A stretch of 16,241 nucleotides of DNA from CAYNFT01 sp964396535 (GTDB lineage Bacteria; Chloroflexota; Dehalococcoidia; Dehalococcoidales; UBA2162): assembly GCA_964396535.1 (NCBI GenBank), contig CAYNFT010000046.1, positions 1 through 16,241 of the forward strand. The letters are read 5' to 3'. This document shows positions 6,047 to 13,027 of the stretch, piece after piece. Position 1 is the first letter of the stretch. Each line of letters begins with the position of its first letter. The notes beneath the pieces are model-generated. The model was given only the letters and a program-made list of their open reading frames with translations, ran no database searches and was not told the origin of the DNA. The position numbers and the translations under genes were made by a program.

Positions 6047-6964
6047 CTACAAGTCAAATAGTATTCTTTCAACCTCTTTCAGCCTATCGAGGCCTTTCAA
6101 TTCGTAGGGGAACATGGGCAACTCAACTATTTCTAGGTCAGAGTATCTATCGTAAATAGCTTCAAGGTAATTCTTTTGCTGCTTAGCTTTAGTTAACATA
6201 AAATCTGAGTTCTCCTCCTTGACCACATTATTAATTACCAACTGCTTTACCTCGAGGTCATATTCGTTCAGCTCTTTAAAAGTACCTTCAAGCTGCTCAA
6301 CGGCAAGAGCTTCTGGGATGGTGACCATGGTGAACCTTACTCCATTCCTGAGAAAATCCATGTTATCAGCGGATAATTTCTCCCACCTCTTTAGGATGTC
6401 CAGTATCGGTTCCCGGCTCATTTGACTAAACTTCAGTTTGGAATAGATACGTGGAGCCATTCTCAAATGCTTCCCAAGCAGGGTAGGGGTTTCAAGCAAC
6501 GCCAGCGTCTGACCCAGAGGAGCTGTATCCCAGACAACAGTCTCATACTCGCCTTTCATGTGTAGTTCCCTGATGTAGTCAACCATGAATTCATCGCTTA
6601 GTCCTGGCAGTATCGAGGTCATGAATTCAACGAAGTCTGCATAGTCAATGGAAACAAAAGAGGAAAAGACTCCATAGACGTCGCTCCCAAATTTGTTATC
6701 CCACATCTCCTTCACTTCTTCCGCACCAAGTTCATTGATATATAGCGACTCTTTGACCCTTGCTGGTTTCTTATTATCTTTTATCTCAAAGATATGTGAT
6801 AGGGATGGCGTGGCATCAGTTGATATCGCCAGGGTCTGCTCTCCCAGGGAGGCATAATGCAGCGCTGCTGCGGCGGCACAGGTTGTCTTGCCTACACCAC
6901 CCTTCCCGGCAAACATGATGATACTGCCTCTACCGGAGCTAACCTGACTGTTGTCATTAATCAT
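6047..6964 (-). CDS. ArsA/GET3-family ATPase (no metalloid cysteines)
   Basis: A 305-residue single-domain ATPase of the ArsA/GET3/MinD class. It has the deviant P-loop GKGGVGKTT (20-28) with signature K21, the switch I region TDATPSL (49-55; usual TDPAHSL), a PGLSDEF segment (120-126; matching PGxxDE) and switch II DTAPLGQTLALL (146-157; usual DTAPTGHTLRLL). The only cysteine is C29, so the Cys triad of arsenite pumps is missing, and no arsR/arsB/arsC lies nearby. No membrane segment is seen. Bacterial proteins of this type are often annotated as arsenical pump ATPases, but their roles are mostly unknown. The ATG has GGGAGG (6975-6970) five bases upstream. It is the first gene of the minus-strand group with the acyl-CoA dehydrogenases. 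Confidence 0.88.
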   Translation of the reverse strand: MINDNSQVSSGRGSIIMFAGKGGVGKTTCAAAAALHYASLGEQTLAISTDATPSLSHIFEIKDNKKPARVKESLYINELGAEEVKEMWDNKFGSDVYGVFSSFVSIDYADFVEFMTSILPGLSDEFMVDYIRELHMKGEYETVVWDTAPLGQTLALLETPTLLGKHLRMAPRIYSKLKFSQMSREPILDILKRWEKLSADNMDFLRNGVRFTMVTIPEALAVEQLEGTFKELNEYDLEVKQLVINNVVKEENSDFMLTKAKQQKNYLEAIYDRYSDLEIVELPMFPYELKGLDRLKEVERILFDL

Positions 6965-7060
6965 ACTATCCTCCCACCAGCAATGGATTCGAACTATTGG
7001 ATGTTGTTTTACAGCGTCTCCATTTTACACCATAATATTGGGTTTAGGTAAGGGCTAGAC

Positions 7061-7089
7061 TTGCGCCCCTGGAACGATGAGTGTAAACT
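7061..7089 (+). promoter_or_regulatory. Promoter of the first MFS gene (or of a short leader RNA)
   Basis: TTGCGC (7061-7066), 17 bases, TAAACT (7084-7089). The region just downstream resembles that at the second MFS gene (GTGTAAACTAT followed by TAxGGT and AA-rich sequence). The start site would be near 7096, about 240 bases before the chosen start codon and 35 bases before a terminator-like hairpin. Confidence 0.6.
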
Positions 7090-7130
7090 ATTAGGTGTAA
7101 GTAAGATAGAAGTCTAAAGAAGAAATTGGG

Positions 7131-7151
7131 GCTCCATTCGGGGAGCTTTTT
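7131..7151 (+). terminator. Terminator-like hairpin in the MFS leader
   Basis: GCTCC (7131-7135), loop ATTCGG and GGAGC (7142-7146) form a 5-bp GC-rich stem, which can grow by three G-U pairs using the preceding GGG, and are followed directly by TTTTT (7147-7151) and more pyrimidines. No plus-strand gene ends here. The hairpin lies between the promoter and the coding region, so it is a candidate attenuator or the end of a roughly 55-base RNA. Confidence 0.55.
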
Positions 7152-7206
7152 CCTTTAATCTTTTCCTTATTTTTATCTTCTACTTTCTGTTGTCTTTACC
7201 TTCCTT
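7147..7206 (+). other. Pyrimidine-rich tract in the leader
   Basis: Of 60 bases, only about eight are purines. The tract links the two hairpins of the MFS leader. The whole gap between the ArsA-like start (6964) and the MFS start (7338) is 374 bases. It holds, left to right, the ArsA upstream region without a convincing minus-strand promoter, the MFS promoter, the first hairpin, this tract and the second hairpin. No gene is supported in it. Confidence 0.5.
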
Positions 7207-7239
7207 AAAAAACCGCTGAAAAACATAGTTTTTCAGCGG
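7207..7239 (-). terminator. Perfect 12-bp inverted repeat with a U-tract on the minus strand
   Basis: Bases 7213-7224 and 7228-7239 are exact reverse complements separated by ATA. Read on the minus strand, the stem is followed by six T (7212-7207), the form of a strong intrinsic terminator. It would stop antisense transcription from the MFS region before the ArsA-like operon. On the plus strand it would be a stable hairpin about 100 bases before the MFS start codon. Its direction of use is not settled. Confidence 0.6.
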
Positions 7240-7337
7240 AGTTCAAGCTGGCAGTGGGGACGGTTGATTTTACTGACAGTCGGGAGGACTTTTTCAGCAG
7301 TTTCCTTAAGTTTTGTAATGAGAAAGTGCAGGAATTG

Positions 7338-8639
7338 GTGAGTAATCGTATAGATGAATACGGGGGAGTAGAAACGGGGCCTGGCATGGGTGAGGCTGGT
7401 CAGGGGGGAATCTCCCTGCGCAATCTGAGGACTTTCAGCTCACTGAAGAACCCGGTTTATCGTCTTTACTTTTTTGGCATACTGGGCCAGCGAGCCTCCA
7501 TGAACATGCAGATGATAGCGCGTTCGCTGCTTATCTATCGTATAACTGGCTCAGCCGCCATTTTGGGAATAATGTCTCTTTTCAATGCTTTGCCCATGCT
7601 CCTCCTGGCTCTCTTCGGTGGAGTCATTGCTGACAGGATTCAGAAGAAGTATGTTCTGCTCGCTGGCTTAGCAGGCTCAGCTGTTGTCTCTCTGGGTGTT
7701 GCTCTAGCTCTGACCTTAGGTTATCTAAGTGCCGACCGCGCCGGCTCGTGGTGGATTCTTGCGGTGGCTTCCCTGTTACAGGGGAGTGTTATGGGTCTGA
7801 TGATACCTTCACGACAGGCTATAATTCCTGAGATTGTCAGTGAGGAGCAGCTTATGAATGCTATATCCCTGGATAGCCTCGGGCAGAATGTTTTCCGGCT
7901 AATGGCTCCAGCGATAAGCGGTTTCCTCATCGATGCCTTCGACTTTGAAGCTGTCTACTATGTAATGACTGGCCTTTATGTTATAGGCGCAGTCTTCATC
8001 GCCTTTATGCCGCTCACCAGTACAATGGGCGTCCGCGGCAGCCGCGCCTTAGCCGACATAATAGAAGGATTTAAGTATATCCGGCATGAGACCACTATCC
8101 TCCTCATCCTGGTCTTCACCTTCTGCGTCGTTTTCCTATCAATGCCCTATATGACGCTGATGCCCATCTTCACCGAAGATGTTCTTAATGTGGGTGCCAG
8201 CGGGATGGGGGTGTTGATAAGTGTCTCCGGCGTGGGCGCCATAGCCGGTTCTCTCGTCCTTGCCTCCCTGCCTAACAAGAGGCGGGGTATAATGCTGTTG
8301 TTCAGCGGCTTCATTCTGGGTGTGGCTTTAGTGGGTTTCTCTTTCTCCAACTCATGGTATTTATCCCTGGTCCTGATTGTATTTGTTGGACTGGGGCAGG
8401 CGGGGCGCATGGCTCTGGGCAATACCCTGATTCAATATTATGTGGATGATGAATACCGGGGGCGGGTGATGAGCGTCTACATGATGGAGTTTGGTATGAC
8501 CAGCTTCGCCAGCTTCGCCGCCGGGATGATGGCGGAGGCTATTGGAGCACAGTGGGCACTCGGTGGCTTTGCCATCGTTCTTGTCTTCCTGTCCATCTTG
8601 GCGTTGATTTTCCTTTCCCGGGTACGGAGGCTGGACTAA
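7338..8639 (+). CDS. MFS transporter, first of a tandem pair
   Basis: A twelve-helix major facilitator of 433 residues in the inner membrane, of the group that includes EntS-like exporters (MFS_3). The loop after helix 2 carries the motif-A core GGVIADRIQKKY. A short soluble N-terminus ends in ISLRNLRTF. The start is GTG at 7338, chosen because the N-terminus then aligns with that of the paralogue at 8820 and both have GGAATT just upstream. An in-frame GTG at 7254 would add 28 residues that the paralogue lacks. The protein is very similar to its downstream neighbour along the full length, with shared blocks NMQMIARSLLIYR and NTLIQYYVD. Export of a small molecule or drug is likely, but the substrate is unknown. 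It has its own promoter and a long structured leader. Confidence 0.9.
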   Translation: MSNRIDEYGGVETGPGMGEAGQGGISLRNLRTFSSLKNPVYRLYFFGILGQRASMNMQMIARSLLIYRITGSAAILGIMSLFNALPMLLLALFGGVIADRIQKKYVLLAGLAGSAVVSLGVALALTLGYLSADRAGSWWILAVASLLQGSVMGLMIPSRQAIIPEIVSEEQLMNAISLDSLGQNVFRLMAPAISGFLIDAFDFEAVYYVMTGLYVIGAVFIAFMPLTSTMGVRGSRALADIIEGFKYIRHETTILLILVFTFCVVFLSMPYMTLMPIFTEDVLNVGASGMGVLISVSGVGAIAGSLVLASLPNKRRGIMLLFSGFILGVALVGFSFSNSWYLSLVLIVFVGLGQAGRMALGNTLIQYYVDDEYRGRVMSVYMMEFGMTSFASFAAGMMAEAIGAQWALGGFAIVLVFLSILALIFLSRVRRLD

Positions 8640-8697
8640 TCGTGGTGATAGGGGCTGATTAGTCAAGCCTCTCTGGAGACCAGGCAGATATACAAAT

Positions 8698-8726
8698 TTG
8701 CCTTTATGATGCTATGTGTGTAAACT
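8698..8726 (+). promoter_or_regulatory. Promoter of the second MFS gene
   Basis: TTGCCT (8698-8703), 17 bases, TAAACT (8721-8726), nearly the same as the promoter of the first MFS gene. The leader to the GTG at 8820 is about 87 bases and has no terminator-like hairpin. Confidence 0.62.
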
Positions 8727-8819
8727 ATATAAGGTAAAATGTAGAAATTCCAAGAATGCCCCGGTCTTTCTTATAGCTAGCAGATTCTTCCATGGAACTG
8801 AGTGTGAGGGAATTATTGA

Positions 8820-10139
8820 GTGAAAAAGCGATTAGATGACTATCAGGCTGGGGGTGGTGATGCAGGGATGGGTGCTGACATGGGAATGCCCGAGGTTAGA
8901 CCGGCTGGAATCTCCCTGCGCAATCTGGGGACCTTTCGCTCCTTTAAAAACCCGGTCTTCCGTCTCTACATGGGCGCTATGCTGACCCAGATGGTTGGTA
9001 TGAACATGCAGATGATAGCCCGCTCCTTGCTCATCTATCGCTTAACGGGTTCGGCACTCATCCTGGGGGCAATGTCTCTTGCCAACGCTGTGCCTATGGT
9101 CTCTCTGTCCCTCTTTGGAGGAGTAATTGCTGACCGGGTGCAGAAGAAGTATGTAATGATAGTCGGACAGTTAGCTTCGGGCGTGATATCCCTGGGCGTT
9201 GCCCTTTCGCTAACCCTGGGATACCTGAGTGTAGAAAAAGCCGGCTCTTGGTGGATACTGGTGGTATCCTCTGTGTTCCAGGGGGTAGTCATGGCTCTCA
9301 TGATGCCCTCACGCCAGGCTATCCTCCCTGAGATAGTGGGCGAAGAGCAACTGATGAATGCCATATCCCTGAATACCATGGGGATGAATGCTCTGCGTCT
9401 CTTTGCCCCGGCGTTAGCGGGCTTCCTCATTGACGCCGTTGGCTTTGAATCTATCTACTACATCACCACTGGTGGATACCTGTTATCCGTGGTCTTCATA
9501 GCTTTTCTGCCGCTTACAAGCACGATAGCCATCCGCGGCCGCGGTGCCTTTGCTGATATTAAAGAAGGGCTTAAATATCTCAGGCACGAAACCACCATAC
9601 TTATCATCCTGGGCTTCACGCTCATCGGCTCAATACTCTCGATGCCCTTTATGCAGCTAATGCCCGTCTTCAGTGAAGATATTCTTGATGTAGGTGCCAG
9701 CGGGCTGGGAGTGCTTATGAGCGTCTCCGGTGCCGGTTCTATTGTGAGCTCTCTCGTCTTCGCTTCGCTGCCCAATAAGAAGCGTGGCGTTATGATGATG
9801 ACCAGCAGCGTCATTCTGGGCGTGGCACTGGTGGGTTTCTCCTTCTCAAGCTCGTGGCCTCTCTCCCTGAGCATGATTGTCTTCGTTGGAATAGGTCAGA
9901 TGGGACAGATGGCTCTGAGTAATACCCTGATTCAATATTATGTGGATCCTGAGTACCGGGGGCGGGTGATGAGCATCATGATGATGCAGTTTGGCCTGAT
10001 GAGCTTGAGCACCTTCCTGGCAGGAGCACTGGCGGAGTTTGTAGGGATTCAGTGGGCAGTTGGCGGCTTTGCCATGGGTCTTATCGCCGTAGCTATCCTG
10101 TCACTTATCTTCCTTAAGCGGATAAGGAATCTGGACTAG
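8820..10139 (+). CDS. MFS transporter, second of a tandem pair
   Basis: A 439-residue, twelve-helix major facilitator, a paralogue of the gene directly upstream. It has the motif-A core GGVIADRVQKKY after helix 2, a central loop between helices 6 and 7 with FADIKEGLKYLRHETT, and a C-terminal half with EYRGRVMSIMMMQFG. The soluble N-terminus contains a Gly/Met-rich stretch and then ISLRNLGTF. The start is GTG with GAGGG about ten bases upstream. It is separated from the first copy by 180 bases with its own promoter, so the two can be expressed separately. The shared N-terminal and promoter similarity points to duplication of the gene together with its control region. The substrate is unknown. 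Confidence 0.92.
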   Translation: MKKRLDDYQAGGGDAGMGADMGMPEVRPAGISLRNLGTFRSFKNPVFRLYMGAMLTQMVGMNMQMIARSLLIYRLTGSALILGAMSLANAVPMVSLSLFGGVIADRVQKKYVMIVGQLASGVISLGVALSLTLGYLSVEKAGSWWILVVSSVFQGVVMALMMPSRQAILPEIVGEEQLMNAISLNTMGMNALRLFAPALAGFLIDAVGFESIYYITTGGYLLSVVFIAFLPLTSTIAIRGRGAFADIKEGLKYLRHETTILIILGFTLIGSILSMPFMQLMPVFSEDILDVGASGLGVLMSVSGAGSIVSSLVFASLPNKKRGVMMMTSSVILGVALVGFSFSSSWPLSLSMIVFVGIGQMGQMALSNTLIQYYVDPEYRGRVMSIMMMQFGLMSLSTFLAGALAEFVGIQWAVGGFAMGLIAVAILSLIFLKRIRNLD

Positions 10140-10163
10140 CTACACTGGTGAGCACTACTTATC

Positions 10164-10192
10164 TTGACAATCATCCGTATCTCATCTAAACT
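10164..10192 (+). promoter_or_regulatory. Promoter of the duf47-pit operon
   Basis: A perfect -35 box TTGACA (10164-10169), 17 bases, TAAACT (10187-10192). The start site would be near 10199, giving a leader of about 90 bases to the TTG at 10290. Just downstream, TCAC-N7-GTGA (10192-10206) is a small inverted repeat of unknown meaning. Confidence 0.7.
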
Positions 10193-10289
10193 CACATTGG
10201 AAGTGATATGTTGAACCTTCCTTTTCTCACCCTGCAATTTCTGGCTCTTCATTATGCTAGCGTGCCTCTGTGGCCAAGGAGGATTAGCA

Positions 10290-10919
10290 TTGTTTAGGTT
10301 TCCCTTTATGCCTCGAGAAGAAAAGTTTTTTGAGCTTTTTGAAGCTAGTGCCCAGAATATGGTAAAAGCAGCTCAGAAATTAAAAGAGCTTGTTGATACC
10401 TGGGAGGATGTTGCGGGAAAGGCAAACGAAATAACTGAGCTGGAGCACGAAGGAGACACCATTACCCATCAGGTTATGGAGCAGCTAAATCGCACCTTTG
10501 TCACCCCATTTGATAGAGAGGACATAGCCCAACTGGCTTACAGATTGGATGATGTCACCGATTTTATCCAGGCTGCAGCAGATGCCATGTTTTTGTATAA
10601 GGTAGACCGTCCCGGACAGAGTGCCAGGGAGCTATCTGATATTATCGTCCAGGCAGCCACTGAAGTAGAAGGAGCACTGCCTAAACTGCGTCACCATACT
10701 CAGTTAAAGCGGATATTTGAATGCTGCGTGGAGATTAATCGGCTGGAGAACGTAGCCGATGAGGTGTACCGCTCGGCTATGGGTGCGCTGTTTAACAATA
10801 CCACAGATATTGCTGAGATTATCAAATGGCGCGAGATTTACGAGCACATGGAGAGTGCCACTGATAGGTGTGAGGATGTGGCTAATGTCCTGGAAGGGGT
10901 AGCCCTCAAGCATGCCTGA
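10290..10919 (+). CDS. DUF47/PhoU-like protein, partner of the PiT permease
   Basis: An all-helical cytoplasmic protein of 209 residues related to PhoU (PhoU_div/DUF47). Family motifs visible are the acidic ELEHEGDTITH (50-60), TPFDREDI (72-79) and LDDVTDFI (86-93), with a second three-helix repeat containing NRLENVADEVYR and a final EDVANVLEG. Such proteins bind metal through these acidic motifs and are nearly always encoded beside PiT phosphate permeases, which they are thought to regulate. The start is TTG at 10290, chosen because AAGGAGG (10276-10282) lies seven bases upstream; an in-frame ATG at 10254 would add 12 unusual residues. The last eight bases overlap the permease gene (ATGCCTGA), giving translational coupling. 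Confidence 0.92.
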   Translation: MFRFPFMPREEKFFELFEASAQNMVKAAQKLKELVDTWEDVAGKANEITELEHEGDTITHQVMEQLNRTFVTPFDREDIAQLAYRLDDVTDFIQAAADAMFLYKVDRPGQSARELSDIIVQAATEVEGALPKLRHHTQLKRIFECCVEINRLENVADEVYRSAMGALFNNTTDIAEIIKWREIYEHMESATDRCEDVANVLEGVALKHA

Positions 10920-11943
10920 GTCATCTCTCGGCATTCTCATCTTCATTGTTGCTCTGGCTGTTGGTTTTGGTGTAGTTAATGGCTTCAACGATGCCGCCAA
11001 TGCCGTCGCTACTGTAATTGGCACCCGCTCTCTTTCTCCCCGTAATGCTATTATAATGGCTGCCTTCTGCGAACTGGCTGGCGCTGCTACCGGTACGGCT
11101 GTTGCCATAACCATTGGTAAAGGAATTCTAACGCCGGAAGTCATCTCGGATTTCGGCTATGTGCCAATGATTGCTGCTTTAGCTTCAATAATTATCTGGG
11201 GTACTGTAGCTACCTATCTAGGTCTGCCGGTAAGCTTAAGTCACGGCTTCATTGCTGGACTGGCAGCTGCCGGGATAGCTCTGGCTGGTACTGAGGCGGT
11301 GATGTGGGGATGGAGTGACCGTTTGTCACAGACCCTACTGGCAGTGGGTGTAGCTCCTTTGCTGGGCTTTGTCGGCGGCTTTTTGCTGATGATTATTTTA
11401 CTGTGGCTGTTTGGACGAAGTGCCCCATCTAGAATGAATATTACTTTTAGCCGTCTGCAATGGCTTTCTAGTGCCTTCACCGCTTATACCCACGGCAAGA
11501 ACGATGGTCAGATGCCAATAGGCGTCATTACCATGGCGCTGGTTATCTATACTGGACAGCCTGATCTGTGGGACCAGCTTCCTTATGGTAGTTTGTGGTG
11601 GGTTGTGGTTTTATCGGCATTAGCCATTAGCTTGGGCACGGCTTTTGGTGGCTGGCGGGTTATCAGGACAGTAGGAACGAAGATTACCACTCTTCGCCCG
11701 GTTCATGGCTTTGCCGCTCAAGCCTCAGCAGCTACAGTTATTGAGGTAGCGTCACACTTTGGTATCCCGGTTAGCACCACCCATTGCATCAGTTCATCGG
11801 TTATGGGGGTGGGAGCTACCAGACGATTTTCGGCGGTGCGCTGGGGGGTTGCCGGTAATATTGTTGCTGCCTGGATATTGACCTTCCCTATCTGTGGTGG
11901 GCTGGGTTACCTGTCTGCCTGGTTACTAAAGCTAATAAATTAA
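10912..11943 (+). CDS. pit: PiT-family inorganic phosphate permease
   Basis: An inner-membrane low-affinity phosphate transporter, usually driven by H+ or Na+ and carrying metal-phosphate. The 343 residues are typical of the shorter bacterial members. The N-terminal signature GFNDAANAVATVIGT (24-38) and its C-terminal-half counterpart HGKNDGQMPIG (194-204) mark the two inverted repeats. SLSHGFIAG and PVSTTHCISSSVMGVG (S288, T289, T290, H291) are the conserved loop segments. About ten hydrophobic helices are visible. It overlaps the upstream DUF47 gene by eight bases, the standard duf47-pit pairing. It ends five bases before the convergent gmk, with no visible terminator. Confidence 0.94.
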   Translation: MPESSLGILIFIVALAVGFGVVNGFNDAANAVATVIGTRSLSPRNAIIMAAFCELAGAATGTAVAITIGKGILTPEVISDFGYVPMIAALASIIIWGTVATYLGLPVSLSHGFIAGLAAAGIALAGTEAVMWGWSDRLSQTLLAVGVAPLLGFVGGFLLMIILLWLFGRSAPSRMNITFSRLQWLSSAFTAYTHGKNDGQMPIGVITMALVIYTGQPDLWDQLPYGSLWWVVVLSALAISLGTAFGGWRVIRTVGTKITTLRPVHGFAAQASAATVIEVASHFGIPVSTTHCISSSVMGVGATRRFSAVRWGVAGNIVAAWILTFPICGGLGYLSAWLLKLIN

Positions 11944-11948
11944 TATAC

Positions 11949-12584
11949 TTATAGAGCAATTTTTCGAGGATTTACTCGGCATTTCTCGGCAGTAATAATA
12001 GCCTCGATTTCCAATACTGCCAGGTCAAGTTCATCCCACCTGTTGACTACCACGTAGTCAAAGAGAGATAGCTGTTTCATTTCTTCCTCTGCAGTCTTTA
12101 GCCGTAAATCCAAGTCAGCGGGTGATTCAGTATGACGTTGCTTGAGTCTCAGGATAAGCTCGTCCATTGATGGAGGTATTAGAAAGATAGATACCGCCTG
12201 GGGCAGGATTTTTTTAATAGTAGCGGCCCCTTGAATGTCAACTTTTACCATTACATCCTGTCCCTTATCTAGTGCTTGTTTGACTTCCTTCTTAGGTACG
12301 CCGTACCAATTGTCGTAGACATTCGCCCACTCTAACAACTGGTTATTTTCAATCATCTCCTTAAATCTCTTATCTGAGATAAAGTGGTAGTCTACATTAT
12401 TTCTCTCCTTAGCTCGCCGAGGTCGTGTGGTCAGGGTGACAATATATTTAACAGGGTAGCCTGATTTTTTCATCCTTGTTAAAACTGAATCCTTGCCTAC
12501 CCCTGATGGACCGGAGAGAATTATGAGTAATGGTGTTGCTGGCATGTTAAATACAAGCTGACTTCTACGGGCTGCCCTTTTCAT
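11949..12584 (-). CDS. gmk: Guanylate kinase
   Basis: Transfers phosphate from ATP to GMP, giving GDP for nucleotide supply. The 211 residues show the P-loop GPSGVGKDS (25-33; Asp replaces the more usual Ser after the lysine), the GMP-binding TTRPRRAKE and DYHFIS, the VDIQG block and the lid region with RLKQRHTES. ATG at 12584 is annotated, 15 bases after remA. ATG at 12545 (MPATPLLIILSG) would give a more compact N-terminus. Neither has a strong ribosome binding site, so coupling to remA is likely. The remA-gmk order is common in Firmicutes and Chloroflexota; rpoZ, which often follows, is not here. Confidence 0.95.
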   Translation of the reverse strand: MKRAARRSQLVFNMPATPLLIILSGPSGVGKDSVLTRMKKSGYPVKYIVTLTTRPRRAKERNNVDYHFISDKRFKEMIENNQLLEWANVYDNWYGVPKKEVKQALDKGQDVMVKVDIQGAATIKKILPQAVSIFLIPPSMDELILRLKQRHTESPADLDLRLKTAEEEMKQLSLFDYVVVNRWDELDLAVLEIEAIITAEKCRVNPRKIAL

Positions 12585-12599
12585 TGCTTTGTTCTAGTC

Positions 12600-12878
12600 T
12601 CAAATCTGAATTTCCTCAGTCTGGGTCACCTTCGGCTCGACTTGCCGGTATCTACCAGCAATAGTCTCTGGAGTGAGGGCAGATAAAATAATATGCCCGC
12701 TATCGGTGATGATAGAAGCTTTGGTCCTCCTGCCATTGGTCAAATCAATTAGTAGCCCTTTATTTTTACTGTCTTGGATAGCGCGCTTGGTAGGTGCTGA
12801 GTTTGGTGAAGCTATGGCAATAACTCTATTCATCACTATTATGTTATTAAATCCGACATGAACTAGCTCTATGCTCAT
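12600..12878 (-). CDS. remA: RemA-like DUF370 protein
   Basis: A 92-residue protein of the DUF370/RemA family. It begins MSIELVHVGFNNIIVMNRVIAI, with the conserved SAPTKR (27-32) and the LIDLTNGRRTKASIITDSGHIILSAL region. In Bacillus subtilis RemA is a ring-forming DNA-binding activator of biofilm matrix genes. Here it is probably a DNA-binding regulator, but its targets are unknown. The ATG has GAGGT eight bases upstream. The C-terminus is slightly extended and polar. It is upstream of gmk by 15 bases and divergent from the NuoE-like gene. Confidence 0.92.
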   Translation of the reverse strand: MSIELVHVGFNNIIVMNRVIAIASPNSAPTKRAIQDSKNKGLLIDLTNGRRTKASIITDSGHIILSALTPETIAGRYRQVEPKVTQTEEIQI

Positions 12879-12905
12879 CTTTGCTTACCTCATTAGATTG
12901 TTTTA

Positions 12906-12934
12906 ATTATACGCCTCTACATCTTATACCCTAA
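12906..12934 (-). promoter_or_regulatory. Promoter of remA-gmk
   Basis: A perfect -10 box TATAAT (12911-12906) on the minus strand, with a poor -35 (TTAGGG, 12934-12929) at 17 bases. The leader to the remA ATG would be about 20 bases. It is back to back with the nuoE promoter. Confidence 0.5.
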
Positions 12935-12960
12935 ATGTTAATTAGGCAACCACCTAAGGC

Positions 12961-12989
12961 TTGCATTATACGCTTTTTAGTGGTAAATT
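12961..12989 (+). promoter_or_regulatory. Promoter of the nuoE-nuoF-dehydrogenase operon
   Basis: TTGCAT (12961-12966), 17 bases, TAAATT (12984-12989). The predicted start site near 12996 leaves a leader of about 32 bases that contains the GGAGG of the first gene. Confidence 0.6.
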
Positions 12990-13027
12990 ATTACTTTGGT
13001 GATGCAATTCTATTTGGAGGTTGGAAT

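Noticed and set aside
6047..6964. Arsenite efflux ATPase
   Set aside because: Only one cysteine in the protein and no arsenic-resistance genes nearby. Only the fold family is supported.
6982..6998. tRNA T-arm-like sequence (TTCGAAT loop with a 4/5-paired stem, minus strand)
   Set aside because: No anticodon arm, D-arm or acceptor partner is found beside it. It is too short to call a tRNA or an attachment site.
7254..7337. N-terminal extension of the first MFS protein from a GTG at 7254
   Set aside because: The paralogue has no such extension, and the GTG at 7338 shares the GGAATT upstream region with it. It cannot be fully excluded.
8649..8676. Hairpin AGGGGCT/AGCCTCT after the first MFS gene
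   Set aside because: One G-U pair and no following T-run, so it is not a convincing intrinsic terminator.
8147..9874. Long minus-strand open frames opposite both MFS genes
   Set aside because: They mirror the codon pattern of the well-supported MFS genes, have no family features, and occur at the same relative places in both paralogues.
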